Shown in pieces: positions 8,849-17,613 of a stretch of DNA of 50,030 nt; positions within the stretch are counted from its first letter, which is position 1, and each line of letters opens with the position of its first letter. The DNA lies in contig DATLUO010000054.1 in the NCBI GenBank assembly GCA_035533075.1, forward strand, positions 1 through 50,030, read 5' to 3'. A program made the translations under genes and the position numbers. Origin of the DNA: Pirellulales bacterium (lineage in GTDB: Bacteria > Planctomycetota > Planctomycetia > Pirellulales > JAICIG01). The notes under the pieces were generated by a model. That model was not told the DNA's origin. It saw only the letters and a program-made list of their open reading frames with translations, and did not search any database.

Positions 8849-9340
8849 TCATCCGCCTTGCTTGGGCGGGGCGAACTTGAGCTTCTCGATCAGCTTGACG
8901 ATGTGCCCGGAGCGATCGACGTGGCCCGAAATGGCCGTGATCGCCCTGACGACCTCCTCGTAGTGCAGGTCGTAATCGGCGTCGATCTCGACCTCGGTCT
9001 GCGAGGCCAGCGAGTTCGGCCCCGTGTCGGTGCCGACCAACTCCATGATGGCGGAGTTCAAATCTTTGAAACTTCCCAGCCGGCGCTCGCCCATGAGGAT
9101 GCCGCTGAGCCGCCCGTCGCTGTTGGCGGTGAGCCGCAGCTTGATGGGCGGCAGGTCCTGGACCTCTTGCGCGGGACCGGCGGCGGCCAGCGGCATCTTG
9201 ATGTTGAAGTCGCCTTCCTGCGAGGCGATCTTGAAGCTCATCACGAAGAAGGTCAGCAACTGGAAGACGACGTCGATCATGGGCGTCATCTGCATCTCGA
9301 CTTTGTCGTTGCCCGATGCGGCGGATTTGCGGATTTTCAT
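8849..9340 (-). CDS. ExbD/TolR-family biopolymer transport protein
   Basis: A 163-residue protein with a short cytoplasmic N-terminus, one transmembrane helix and a periplasmic domain. The diagnostic motif MQMTPMIDVVFQLLTFFVMS holds the conserved aspartate of the ExbD/TolR helix, which carries protons together with a MotA/TolQ/ExbB partner. It is the second ExbD in a row, following the other by about 70 bases of polypyrimidine tract. Planctomycete genomes often carry such tandem ExbD genes, and the two may form a heterodimer in the pentameric channel. The motor would couple the proton gradient to an envelope process involving the TPR proteins upstream; TonB itself is not present here. Confidence 0.95.
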   Translation of the reverse strand: MKIRKSAASGNDKVEMQMTPMIDVVFQLLTFFVMSFKIASQEGDFNIKMPLAAAGPAQEVQDLPPIKLRLTANSDGRLSGILMGERRLGSFKDLNSAIMELVGTDTGPNSLASQTEVEIDADYDLHYEEVVRAITAISGHVDRSGHIVKLIEKLKFAPPKQGG

Positions 9341-9350
9341 GGCTCTCTTT

Positions 9351-9411
9351 TTCTAGGTCTCTGCCTCTCTCCTTCGCTCCGTCTCTCCCTCGCTCCTTCC
9401 CTCCCTCCCTT
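9351..9411. repeat. Polypyrimidine/polypurine tract between the two exbD genes
   Basis: The plus strand is almost pure C/T with repeated CTCTC, CTTCG and CTCCCT blocks. The coding strand is therefore G/A-rich, with GGGAGGGAGGGAAGG just after the first exbD stop. Such a tract can form unusual secondary structure in RNA or DNA. It also places a run of Shine-Dalgarno-like GGAG sequences ahead of the ATG at 9340. Confidence 0.7.
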
Positions 9412-9855
9412 CTACGGGTCCAGGGCCTCTTGCTTGGCCCGCAACGAGAACTTCTCGAAGCCTTGCTCCTGACATTTCTTGATCAGATCTTGCACCAGGC
9501 CGGTTTTCGTGTCCCGATCGGCGCGAATGATCACCGAAGCGTCGGCGGGCTTCTTCTCCTGCCGTCGCATGATGTCGACCTCCGTCCGCAGGATCCGCGT
9601 CATGTCGGCGATCGGCACGCGGTCGCCCCCCATCAACACCGTGCCCTGCGCGGTCAACTGCAAGATCAGCGGCGCCTCGACCGGCGCGTCGGGCGGCTTG
9701 GCCAGCGCGCTCGACGGCAACTTGATCCGCTGGTCCTGGTCGCCTTCCGCAAAGTTGATCAACACCATGAAAAAGGCGATCAACTGAAACGTCATGTCGA
9801 TCATCGGCGTCATGTCGCCTTCCGCCGAGATGTCGAATTTCTTTCGTTTTGCCAT
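9412..9855 (-). CDS. ExbD/TolR-family biopolymer transport protein
   Basis: A 147-residue ExbD/TolR protein. GDMTPMIDMTFQLIAFFMVL near the N-terminus contains the channel aspartate and the single transmembrane helix. The periplasmic part (DASVIIRADRDTKTGLVQDL) is the standard ExbD fold. It starts 4 bases after the stop of the MotA/TolQ/ExbB gene, so translation is probably coupled. It differs clearly in sequence from the second ExbD (8849-9340), which suggests two distinct subunits and not a recent duplication. Confidence 0.95.
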   Translation of the reverse strand: MAKRKKFDISAEGDMTPMIDMTFQLIAFFMVLINFAEGDQDQRIKLPSSALAKPPDAPVEAPLILQLTAQGTVLMGGDRVPIADMTRILRTEVDIMRRQEKKPADASVIIRADRDTKTGLVQDLIKKCQEQGFEKFSLRAKQEALDP

Positions 9856-9859
9856 TCGA

Positions 9860-10654
9860 TCAACTCTTCTTCTGGAACCGGCCCATCAGGCCTTCGCTCA
9901 CAATGCCGACTTCCAGCGTCAGCCGGGCCATGCGGTTGCGCATGATGCCGAACAAGGCGATGGCCGGAATGGCCAGCCACAGGCCGACCAGCGTGGTGAT
10001 GAGCGCCATGGAAATACCCTGGGCCAGCTCCGACGGCTTCGGTTGCGTGGTGCTCTGGGCGATCGTCTGGAACGCCTGCACCATGCCGTCGACCGTGCCC
10101 AGCAGGCCGACCATCGGGCTGATCGTGCCGATCAGCGCGATGTAGCCCAGCCGGTGTTCGAGCTTCATGGTCTCTTCTTCGCCCACCTCCTGCATGGCCT
10201 CGATCGCCTGAGCGTATCCCGCCGAAAGTTTGCCCAGCCCGGCGGCCAGGACGTGCCCCAGAAACGAATCGTCGTTCTTGGCCAGGTCATAGGCTTCCTG
10301 GTACTTCTTTTCATTCAAGTTCGCCTCGAAGGCCTCGACCAATTCCATCGGCACGATGCTCGACCGCCGCAGCGTGAGCACGTTCATCACGATCAAGGCC
10401 ACGAAGGTGAACGACAGCGCCAGGAACGCGATCACATATTTCGGCCCCAGCGCCTTGTAAAAGAACGTCAATTGGCTTTGGCGCGGCGCTGCGGGTTCGG
10501 CACCGCCTGCGTCGGCCGGCGGCGCCGCCTCTTCGTCTTGCGCTTGGGCCGCGGCGGGGCCGAACGCGCTGAGAAAGCCGTAGTCAAACAGGCCCAACAG
10601 CAACAGGCCGCAGATGCCTGTCGCCAGCCAGCCGGTCAATTTTCGGGAACGCAT
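9860..10654 (-). CDS. MotA/TolQ/ExbB proton channel family protein
   Basis: A 264-residue inner-membrane channel subunit. It has an N-terminal signal-like helix (LTGWLATGICGLLLLGLF), an Ala/Pro-rich linker, a transmembrane helix (VIAFLALSFTFVALIVMNVL), a cytoplasmic helical loop (RRSSIVPMELVEAFEAN), and the paired helices of the family (GYIALIGTISPMVGLLGTVD and MALITTLVGLWLAIPAIALF). These motifs define TolQ/ExbB and form the pore around the ExbD helix. The extra N-terminal helix plus Ala/Pro linker is common in planctomycete members. It heads the motor gene trio and lies 158 bases downstream of the TPR gene, separated by simple repeats. Confidence 0.95.
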   Translation of the reverse strand: MRSRKLTGWLATGICGLLLLGLFDYGFLSAFGPAAAQAQDEEAAPPADAGGAEPAAPRQSQLTFFYKALGPKYVIAFLALSFTFVALIVMNVLTLRRSSIVPMELVEAFEANLNEKKYQEAYDLAKNDDSFLGHVLAAGLGKLSAGYAQAIEAMQEVGEEETMKLEHRLGYIALIGTISPMVGLLGTVDGMVQAFQTIAQSTTQPKPSELAQGISMALITTLVGLWLAIPAIALFGIMRNRMARLTLEVGIVSEGLMGRFQKKS

Positions 10655-10673
10655 GGAAGTTCTCTATTTGGGG

Positions 10674-10811
10674 TTGGGGGGATTTTGGATTTTGGATTTT
10701 GGAATGCCCAGGCGAGCCGGGGCGTAAGCGTGTCGGTAGGTCTTTGGTCTTGGGCCTTTGGTCTTTGGTCTTTCCTGAACCCCGAACCCTGAACCCTGAA
10801 CCCTGAACCCT
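10674..10811. repeat. Runs of GGATTTT, GGTCTTTGG and CCTGAAC short repeats
   Basis: Three simple repeats sit side by side between the TPR gene and the channel gene. They are GGATTTT three times (10680-10702), variants of GGTCTTTGG (10739-10773) and the heptamer CCTGAAC five times (10774-10810). The heptamer recurs as GGTTCAG at 32383-32412 and the nonamer at 34483-34513. They do not encode anything recognisable, and the 158-base gap between the genes otherwise looks empty. Confidence 0.85.
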
Positions 10812-10812
10812 C

Positions 10813-11850
10813 CTACATCTTGGCCCACGTGCTGTTCGGGTAACGCTCCTTGAGCAACGCCGAAGCCTGCGTGGCGCGGTCGACCTTTTTCAGGTCCTGC
10901 CAAAGCGAAGCCAGGTTCCACAGCGCTTCGGCGTGATATTGAGGGTTCGCGAAATACAGAACATCCACGTGCAAATAGGCCAGCAGTGCCTGCTTCGTGT
11001 GGTTGGGAATCTTGCGGTAGCAATTGCCGGCCACGACATACGCCCAGGAGTGCAGGTCGATCTCCTCAGCCTTCAACTCCTTGATGACGGCCTCGGCCAG
11101 CTTGACGCCTTCTTCGGGCTTGCCGGTCTCGCCCAGGCAGGCCGCCTTGCCCAGCATGGCCGCCAGCTTTTGCGACTCCGGCGTTTTGCCCTTCTCGGTC
11201 AGGTCCAGCGCCGTATCGAATTCCTTCAAGGCATCTTCGTATTTTTTCTCGGCCAGCTTGGCTTTGCCGATGTCGATGCCCGCCTTGATCTTGTAGGCGT
11301 CGGCCGGGGCCGTCGAAAGCGCCTTATAGAACTTCGTCGCTGCCTCGTAACTTCCGAGCGAGACCGCCAAATCGCCGGCCAATTCATTGGCCGCGTAATA
11401 ATGGTAGCTGTTGGGATTGACGTCGATAAAGGCTTTCACTTGGCCACCGGCCTGCTTCACGTCGCCGCTGCCGCCCAGCGCCAGTTTGCCGTTGCAATAG
11501 GCCCGCATATAGTGGATTTCGGCCTTCACCTCGGCCTTGTCGATCGAGTCGGTGTCGAGCTTGTCGAGCGACCGCAAGGCGTTTTCGAAGGCGCCGTTGT
11601 TCACCTGGTTGCGGATCAGGTTGAGTTGCGGCGGCTCGTCGGCCAGGCGAATCGACTCGATCTCGTAGGTCGGCACGGACTCTTCCTTGCCGCTCTTTTC
11701 ATACTTCACTTCGTCCTTGCTCATCGAAGTGATCGAGCACTTGATCTGCTGCGTTTCACCGATTTTCTTGATCGTGTCGTCGGCCGCGCGGACCGTCAGG
11801 GGGACGGCCAGGCAGCCGGCAACGATCGCCGCAATGCGTGATGCTTTCAT
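10813..11850 (-). CDS. Secreted TPR-repeat protein, first of the channel operon's small partners
   Basis: A 345-residue protein with a cleavable signal (MKASRIAAIVAGCLAVPLTV, cleavage after VRA). A small beta-rich part (KKIGETQQIKCSITSMSKDEVKYE) is followed by helical tetratricopeptide repeats (for example AAMLGKAACLGETGKPEEGV). The start at 11850 is supported by AGGAG upstream; longer frames exist but lack a signal peptide. It lies 32 bases downstream of the giant TPR gene. TPR domains bind proteins, so this protein probably works in the periplasm with the TolQ/ExbD-type motor encoded just downstream. Confidence 0.88.
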   Translation of the reverse strand: MKASRIAAIVAGCLAVPLTVRAADDTIKKIGETQQIKCSITSMSKDEVKYEKSGKEESVPTYEIESIRLADEPPQLNLIRNQVNNGAFENALRSLDKLDTDSIDKAEVKAEIHYMRAYCNGKLALGGSGDVKQAGGQVKAFIDVNPNSYHYYAANELAGDLAVSLGSYEAATKFYKALSTAPADAYKIKAGIDIGKAKLAEKKYEDALKEFDTALDLTEKGKTPESQKLAAMLGKAACLGETGKPEEGVKLAEAVIKELKAEEIDLHSWAYVVAGNCYRKIPNHTKQALLAYLHVDVLYFANPQYHAEALWNLASLWQDLKKVDRATQASALLKERYPNSTWAKM

Positions 11851-11882
11851 ATGGATCGACTCCTGGTTATTCAGTTGTTGTT

Positions 11883-14800
11883 CTATCTGAATCCGGTGAA
11901 TTGTTTTTCTCGCCGCGCCCGCAGGCGCTGTTCTTGCACCTTCTGGGCGCGGTTCATTTTGATGAAGACGAACACCGCCACCGGAGCGACCACGATCAAC
12001 AGCACGCCGAAGATCAGCAGCGGCGAGGTGCCTCCTTCGGCTTCCGTCGACGCCGGCGCGGTCGCGGCCGGTTTCTTGGCGCCCGGCGTTGCGTTGGCCG
12101 GCGTGGTTGCTCCCGCGACGGGCGCGCTCGCCCCCTCCGCGGTGGCCGAGGAGTTTGCCGCCAGGGACGCCAGCGTCACGGGCCGATCGTTGCCTTGCAG
12201 TTGCTGGATCGTCCGAAACAGCGACTCGAATTTCTTCATCCATTCCGGACCGCCCATCTCTGGCCGATTGCGAAAGGTGTAACGGATATTGTCTTCCGCC
12301 CTTTTCAGCAGGCCGGTCTTCTCGGTGCCGCTTTTCGTCTTGGCCAGGTCCATATAGCACTTCGCCTGGTTGTAGCGGGCTTCGTCGAAGGCCTCTCCCA
12401 CGTTCTTTTGTCCTTGCGTGCGGACGGCAATCATGTTCCAACCCCAGAGCAGGTTTTCGGTGCGGCCCTCCTTGTTCTTCTGTTTGACGTCGCCCTCGAT
12501 GGCCTTCAGGTAAAACTCCGGCTTCACCGCGCCCCAGTCCTGAAAGTTGCGAGCGGCCTCGGCCTGCGCGTCGAGCAGGTTCGATTTTTCCTTGAGCACG
12601 GCCAGCAACTCGTCGCGGGCCTGCTGGAAATTGCGCAGCCGCCGCTGCGTGCGTGCCATCCGCACTCGCACAGCCGGAACCGCCCCTTCGGGCGCGAAAG
12701 CCTTGTCGGCCTTGGCGGCTTCGATGATGCTCTCGTCGGTCTTGAGCGACTTTTCATAGTAGGCCTTCGCTTCGTCCGGGGCCTCCTTGGCGCCGTCGGC
12801 GTCATATCCGCTGCCCAGACTGAAGAACGTCTCCGCGACCCAATTCAACGAGTTAAAGGTGTTGCCTTTGCCGCGCGACGAAATGCGGTCGAGAAACAGC
12901 TCGAACCCCTTCGAGACCTTGGTCAGCTCGTCGGCCTTCTGCTCTTGCCGCAGGCGTTGAAGCTGCTGCTCCAGTTCGCGGCCGAGCACGATATAGATGC
13001 GGGTCAACTGGCCGGCGGCATCGGCGTCGCCCGACTCGTTCACCAGCTTTTCCAGCGATTCCATTGTGCCTTCGGCCTTGTCCAGCGCCTGGTTGGCGAC
13101 ATAAGCCCGCAGGGCCAGTTTATAGGTCTCGACGGCGAACTTTCCTTGCTTCGTCACCGGATCGCCGGCGGCGACCAGCGTGAGCGGCCCGATCTTGGCA
13201 TCGTTCAACAGGTCGATCGCCTTGTCGGCCTGGCCCGATTCGATATCAATCTGGCCCAGCGAGAGCGCGGCCGTGGCCATCGTGGCGCTGACCGAGGCCG
13301 TGCCCTTATCGATGCCGTCACGGCTCAGCTTCAAACCGTCGTCGAGCAGCTTGCGGGCGGTCTCGACCATTTTGTCCAGCTCCGCCTGGGGCGGACGCTC
13401 TTCGCTGCGCGCCGCCCGCAGATAGGCGGCCCACAGCGCTTGGCCGGCCTTGAGGTCGGCATCGCCGCGGCGCGGCGAGTCGTCGGGAATCTTGGCCAGG
13501 TACTCCAGGGCCTTGTCGAGCTGCTCTTCGCCCACGGCCACCTGCAACAGCAGCCCCCAGGCTTCGTCGGCCTCTTCGCCGCCCGGCCAGGCCCCCGTGA
13601 TAAAGTCGGCCGTCTCGACCATCTTGTCGCGGTCGAAGGCGTAATCGGCCTGGGCCTTTCGGGCAGCGTCGTAGGTTTGCAGGTAGGCGGCCATGGCGAT
13701 CTTGGCGCACTGCCGGCCGCCCTGGCTCTTGGGATAGTTCTTGGCCACAAACTCGCCCATTACCGCGGCATCGTAATAGTTGCCCGCCTGATAATCGAGG
13801 AAGCAGAGGTAATAGCGCGCGATATTCACGCTTTCGATCGGCGTCTCATCGTCGCGCAGCTCCAGGGCCAGCTTGAAATAGCTCAGGGCCTGGTCGCGAA
13901 GCTGCCTGGCTTCCGACTCATAGGTGGGCACGTTGGCCTGGTCTTTCATTGCGGCGGCGACTTTGATCTGCCCCAAACGGTCTTGCCAACGGTCGAGCAA
14001 CTCCTTGGCCCGGTCGAGCGCTTCGGAGAAGTTTGCCGGCTCCTTCTGCTCGCCCTCCGCGCCGCCCAGCAGCTTGCGATACAGCTCCTGCCCTTCGTCG
14101 CGATAGGGATTCATGAACGCCAACGCCTTGGCGACGAACTGCGCCTGCTTCTTGGCGGCCAACAGCAGGGCCTTCTTGCGCGCCTGGTCTTCGGGCTTGC
14201 TGAGCGAGTCGGACAACAGCTTGTTGGCCAGCGCCGTGAAATACGTGATGCCCAGGCCGTCCACCGTGCGGGTTTCCGGGGGCAGGGCCTTTTCGAGCCA
14301 GTCTTCGCCCCGGCTTACGGCCGTCTCGTAGTTCTTTTCGTTCTCGGAAACGAGGCACTCCAGCGACAGCCGCAAGGCGGTGGCCTTGTAGGGGCGGATG
14401 GCGGGATCGTCGCCTTGCGAGAGCATCGTTTCATACAGCCCAATCGCCCGCTTGGTGTCGCCCAGCTTCTGATAGCACTCGCCCTCTTTCATTCGCGCCA
14501 ACAGGCCGACCATGCGGCGGCGGAACTTGTCGTACAGTACCTTGTATTTGTCGGCCGCTTCGTGCAGCAGCTTTTTTTGCTCGGCCGAACCGGCGGGGTA
14601 GCTGCCGGCCATGACTTGCAAAATGCCGGCGGCGAACATCCGGGCGCGAAGCACGTCGTCGCGCGCCTGGTCGCGTTCTTCGATCTTCTTGGCCTCCTTT
14701 TTCGGATCGTAGATTTTCTTGAACTCGTCGAGTCGGGCCGTGAACTTCTTCTCCGCCTCATCGAACACCTTCTTGGCCTCTTCGAACATCTCGCGGGCCT

Positions 14801-15263
14801 GCTTGGTGAGCGCGTCTTTCTTGGAGGCGTTCGCCGGCCGCTCGGCCTGCTCGAGCAGACTCCGCCCGCGCTCCACCAGGATGTTGCCCAACTCGGTCTC
14901 GGCGACGGCGGCCTTGGGATTGGCGGAACTGGCCTTGATGAACGCCGCGAAACGGTCGCGGGCCTTGTCGAGCAGCTTGCTCTTGGCGGCCGCATCGCTC
15001 TCGGCCTTCGCGTTATCGACCAGCAGCCGCCCTTCTTCGAAGGCCAGCTCCTGTTTTTGTGCCTCGCTGAGCAACGGGCTGGTGCGCATCAACTCCAGGT
15101 AGTCGAGCGCCGCGTCGAACAGTCCCTGCTCTTTCAGCCCCTCGAGAAAGCGTGCGTAGGCTTCTTCGGCCGGTGCGGCCTGCGCGCACAGCAAGACGAA
15201 GCCGGCCGCGGCGCACGAAATCAGGTGCGGTAAACGACGACCCACGAAGCGAAGAAGTCTCAT
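11883..15263 (-). CDS. Giant secreted TPR protein anchored by a C-terminal helix
   Basis: A 1126-residue protein. It has an N-terminal signal (LISCAAAGFVLLCAQAAPAE), then about 1,000 residues of TPR-like helical repeats (for example MKEGECYQKLGDTKRAIGLY), and ends with a linker and a transmembrane helix (SPLLIFGVLLIVVAPVAVFV) followed by a basic cytoplasmic tail. It would therefore span most of the periplasm while held in the inner membrane. The start at 15263 is chosen because it begins the signal peptide; the longer frame adds a non-signal stretch. It is the first gene of the operon that ends with the ExbB/ExbD channel. Operons of this kind are common in planctomycetes but their substrate is unknown. 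Confidence 0.9.
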   Translation of the reverse strand: MRLLRFVGRRLPHLISCAAAGFVLLCAQAAPAEEAYARFLEGLKEQGLFDAALDYLELMRTSPLLSEAQKQELAFEEGRLLVDNAKAESDAAAKSKLLDKARDRFAAFIKASSANPKAAVAETELGNILVERGRSLLEQAERPANASKKDALTKQAREMFEEAKKVFDEAEKKFTARLDEFKKIYDPKKEAKKIEERDQARDDVLRARMFAAGILQVMAGSYPAGSAEQKKLLHEAADKYKVLYDKFRRRMVGLLARMKEGECYQKLGDTKRAIGLYETMLSQGDDPAIRPYKATALRLSLECLVSENEKNYETAVSRGEDWLEKALPPETRTVDGLGITYFTALANKLLSDSLSKPEDQARKKALLLAAKKQAQFVAKALAFMNPYRDEGQELYRKLLGGAEGEQKEPANFSEALDRAKELLDRWQDRLGQIKVAAAMKDQANVPTYESEARQLRDQALSYFKLALELRDDETPIESVNIARYYLCFLDYQAGNYYDAAVMGEFVAKNYPKSQGGRQCAKIAMAAYLQTYDAARKAQADYAFDRDKMVETADFITGAWPGGEEADEAWGLLLQVAVGEEQLDKALEYLAKIPDDSPRRGDADLKAGQALWAAYLRAARSEERPPQAELDKMVETARKLLDDGLKLSRDGIDKGTASVSATMATAALSLGQIDIESGQADKAIDLLNDAKIGPLTLVAAGDPVTKQGKFAVETYKLALRAYVANQALDKAEGTMESLEKLVNESGDADAAGQLTRIYIVLGRELEQQLQRLRQEQKADELTKVSKGFELFLDRISSRGKGNTFNSLNWVAETFFSLGSGYDADGAKEAPDEAKAYYEKSLKTDESIIEAAKADKAFAPEGAVPAVRVRMARTQRRLRNFQQARDELLAVLKEKSNLLDAQAEAARNFQDWGAVKPEFYLKAIEGDVKQKNKEGRTENLLWGWNMIAVRTQGQKNVGEAFDEARYNQAKCYMDLAKTKSGTEKTGLLKRAEDNIRYTFRNRPEMGGPEWMKKFESLFRTIQQLQGNDRPVTLASLAANSSATAEGASAPVAGATTPANATPGAKKPAATAPASTEAEGGTSPLLIFGVLLIVVAPVAVFVFIKMNRAQKVQEQRLRARREKQFTGFR

Positions 15264-15377
15264 CGCTGTTGTCCTCGAGCGTGCAAGTGGGAAAGGTGCC
15301 CATGACCGTTCGGGTTCCGGATCCGGCGGTCGGGCTGCATAAGATAGAGGGATCACCGACAGCTCCAGCTTATAAAG

Positions 15378-16862
15378 TCAAAACGCGCGAAGCAAGGAAC
15401 CCCGGACAGTTTGTGCCCGAACCAGCATCTCGATAAACTCTCGCCACCCCGCGCGGTCGCTCACCCGCGGCTCGATTTGCCGAGCCAGCCCGGCGATTTC
15501 GCCCAACGAAGTCTGCTCGGCGAAGGGTGAACCGGCCAGCGACTCCGCCGAGAGCGCGACCAGGGCGGCTTGCCGCCAGGCGATGGGGGACGAGTCGAAG
15601 TCGCCGCGAAACGAGGCTTCGTCGATCGACACGGTGGCAGTGCCTTCATCCGGGTCAGGCCCGCGATAACTCACCTCGCCGAAAACCATTGGGCCATGTG
15701 GCGGTCTTCCCAGGCCGTCGTTGGCCTCGGACGGCACGGGTAGGCCGCCCCACGGGGATTCTTCAGACAGCCTTTCAGCAGGCTCGATCTCCAGCAAAAC
15801 CACGGCGGCGCGATCGGTTCGAACGTCGGTGTTTCCGCCAAATTCCTCTGCCGAAGCCTGGTGTTCGTGGCCGGTTTCACCGCTAGCGGGTGCGCAGCCG
15901 ATGAGGCGATATGCCTTCACCCGTTCTGGATTGAACCTAACGTCGAGCGAACCGGATTGCGGAGCCACGCCAGCAATCATCACCAGCCAACGGCGCGCGG
16001 CGCCCTCTTCCGGCAACCGGCGAAACGGGCTTGGTGCCACGGCCACGATCGTCGGCCGCTGCGATTCGCCCGTGGCAAGACCATAGTCAATGGCGGCAAG
16101 AAACTCTTCCACGCGCACGACGGCCGCCGATGGAAGCCTCCCCTCTGCCAGCTCGCGCCGCACAAGGCGATAGCTTGCATCGTCGGTCGCCAACGGCGCC
16201 TCGATCGCCGGCTGGCGGGCCACAGCGAGCCAGGGCAGCAGCCCCGTTTGCCGCCAAAAACGATCGAAGCCCGCTTCGCGATTCAGACGCACCGAGGCGC
16301 GTTCGACCGCGCAGCGGCTCAGCTCATCGACCGAAAACGCGACGGGCGCAGACGGATTAAAGGCCACATCGGTCCAGGCCGCCAGAGCGAGCGGCTCATT
16401 GATAGTACACCTGATGCCGGCGCGGCCGCCTTCTTCGAGCCTCGTCGTTGCGGCAAGCGATTCCACCATAGCCGCGGGCCCGGAGTCCGGGTGGACAACC
16501 TGACTATCGAACGTGTCCAACCCGGCTTCGGTCCAGCGCCACGCCGTCGAGCGCAAGGCATCGCCCGCCAGTGCCCGCTCTTCGAATCGCCATGCCACAA
16601 AGGCCATCACCGACAAGGCGTAACCCAGGCTGAGGGCGCAAAGCATGGCCGCCGCGGCCGCCTGCCTGGCCAGCGCCGGCCAACGCTCGCGCACGCTTGG
16701 CACCATCGACAACCGTTGCGTTAAAGCGGCCGGCAGAGGCACATCGGCCAAGGCCGCGTCGAGATCGGCGTCGTCGGCCAGCGGAATCGACCGCAGGCGA
16801 GCCAACAAGCCGGTGGGCAAGTCCACGGCGTTCAGACGGGCGGCCAACTCGGCGTCAATCAT
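15378..16862 (-). CDS. Membrane protein overlapping an ECF sigma factor gene, possible anti-sigma factor
   Basis: A 494-residue protein. The first 65 residues form an acidic, helical cytoplasmic part with short repeats (LNAVDLPTGLLARL, LADVPLPAALTQRL). One transmembrane helix follows (about residues 66-91, AMLCALSLGYALSVMAFVAW) and then a large extracytoplasmic domain of about 400 residues with no fold I recognise. It contains EPLALAAWTD and VRFNPERVKAYRLIGC, the latter like the vWA-associated DUF3520 or YfbK-like C-terminal part. Its ATG overlaps the sigma gene stop by 8 bases (ATGATTGA), so the two are translationally coupled. This arrangement is usual for an anti-sigma factor, though no ASD/zinc-binding motif is seen. 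Confidence 0.75.
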   Translation of the reverse strand: MIDAELAARLNAVDLPTGLLARLRSIPLADDADLDAALADVPLPAALTQRLSMVPSVRERWPALARQAAAAAMLCALSLGYALSVMAFVAWRFEERALAGDALRSTAWRWTEAGLDTFDSQVVHPDSGPAAMVESLAATTRLEEGGRAGIRCTINEPLALAAWTDVAFNPSAPVAFSVDELSRCAVERASVRLNREAGFDRFWRQTGLLPWLAVARQPAIEAPLATDDASYRLVRRELAEGRLPSAAVVRVEEFLAAIDYGLATGESQRPTIVAVAPSPFRRLPEEGAARRWLVMIAGVAPQSGSLDVRFNPERVKAYRLIGCAPASGETGHEHQASAEEFGGNTDVRTDRAAVVLLEIEPAERLSEESPWGGLPVPSEANDGLGRPPHGPMVFGEVSYRGPDPDEGTATVSIDEASFRGDFDSSPIAWRQAALVALSAESLAGSPFAEQTSLGEIAGLARQIEPRVSDRAGWREFIEMLVRAQTVRGSLLRAF

Positions 16863-17370
16863 GGCGTACCCCCGGATGGCAGATCGCCAACCAATGTTGC
16901 CGGAGCTGTTGTCGGGCACGGCTGACGCGCGACAAAACGGTGCCCAGCGGCACGTCGAGCACGTCGGCCGCTTCTTGGTGCGTCAGTTCTCCGACCACCA
17001 CCAGCAGCAGCGTCTCGCGTAGTTCGCTGGGCAAGCGGTCGAGAGCGTGCTGCATTTCGTCGGTAAACGGTTCGAGGCATGAGTTGTCGTATTCCACCGT
17101 CGGTTCGTCGGCGGTCGCGATCGGTCCCGCCGACCTCCACGGCCGGCGGCGAAGGCGGTCAGCCACTCGTCGCCGCAAGATAGTGGCCAGCCAGGCACGT
17201 TCGCTGCCTCCCGGCCGGCAACTGCGGCGGCTGTTCCATGCGGAGCGAAACGTATCTTGCACCACGTCTTCGGCCTCATGACGGTCGCCCACGAGCCGAT
17301 ACGCCAACCGGTACAGGGCCGGTCCGTGCTCGGACACCAAGCGGTTGAATTCGGCAAGCGAGAGCGACAC
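16855..17370 (-). CDS. ECF-type RNA polymerase sigma factor
   Basis: A 171-residue sigma-70 family protein of the extracytoplasmic function class. Region 2 is seen in ALYRLAYRLVGDRHEAEDVV-QDTFRSAW, with the usual acidic EAEDVVQDTF. Region 4 is in LPSELRETLLLVVVGELTHQ-EAADVLDVPLGTVLSRVSRA, its helix-turn-helix for the -35 element. The gene starts with GTG at 17370. The partner gene overlaps its end and probably encodes the membrane regulator. Promoters recognised by the pair cannot be picked out by eye. Confidence 0.95.
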   Translation of the reverse strand: MSLSLAEFNRLVSEHGPALYRLAYRLVGDRHEAEDVVQDTFRSAWNSRRSCRPGGSERAWLATILRRRVADRLRRRPWRSAGPIATADEPTVEYDNSCLEPFTDEMQHALDRLPSELRETLLLVVVGELTHQEAADVLDVPLGTVLSRVSRARQQLRQHWLAICHPGVRHD

Positions 17371-17613
17371 GAAATCGTATAGGACTGACCGGTGAGCGAT
17401 TCTGCATTGGCCCGATCCTCATTCTACTATTCGCAGACGGGCCGCTCGATTATTCCCGACGAAGCTAAGAAGCCGGGCGGGAACAAAACTCGAATTACAT
17501 AGAACCCGCGGGTTGGACCGCGTTTTCGACGATTTTGCCGAGGCCCGGCTGCGCCCCGAGCCACCACCACGAGACACCCGCGCGGCGCCGAGACGAGAAG
17601 TCCGTGCGCGTTC

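Noticed and set aside
11838-15233. Plus-strand open frame of more than 1100 codons
   Set aside because: It lies wholly antisense to the giant TPR gene, and its product has no domain, only Leu/Gly/Arg-rich sequence typical of the complement of high-GC coding DNA.
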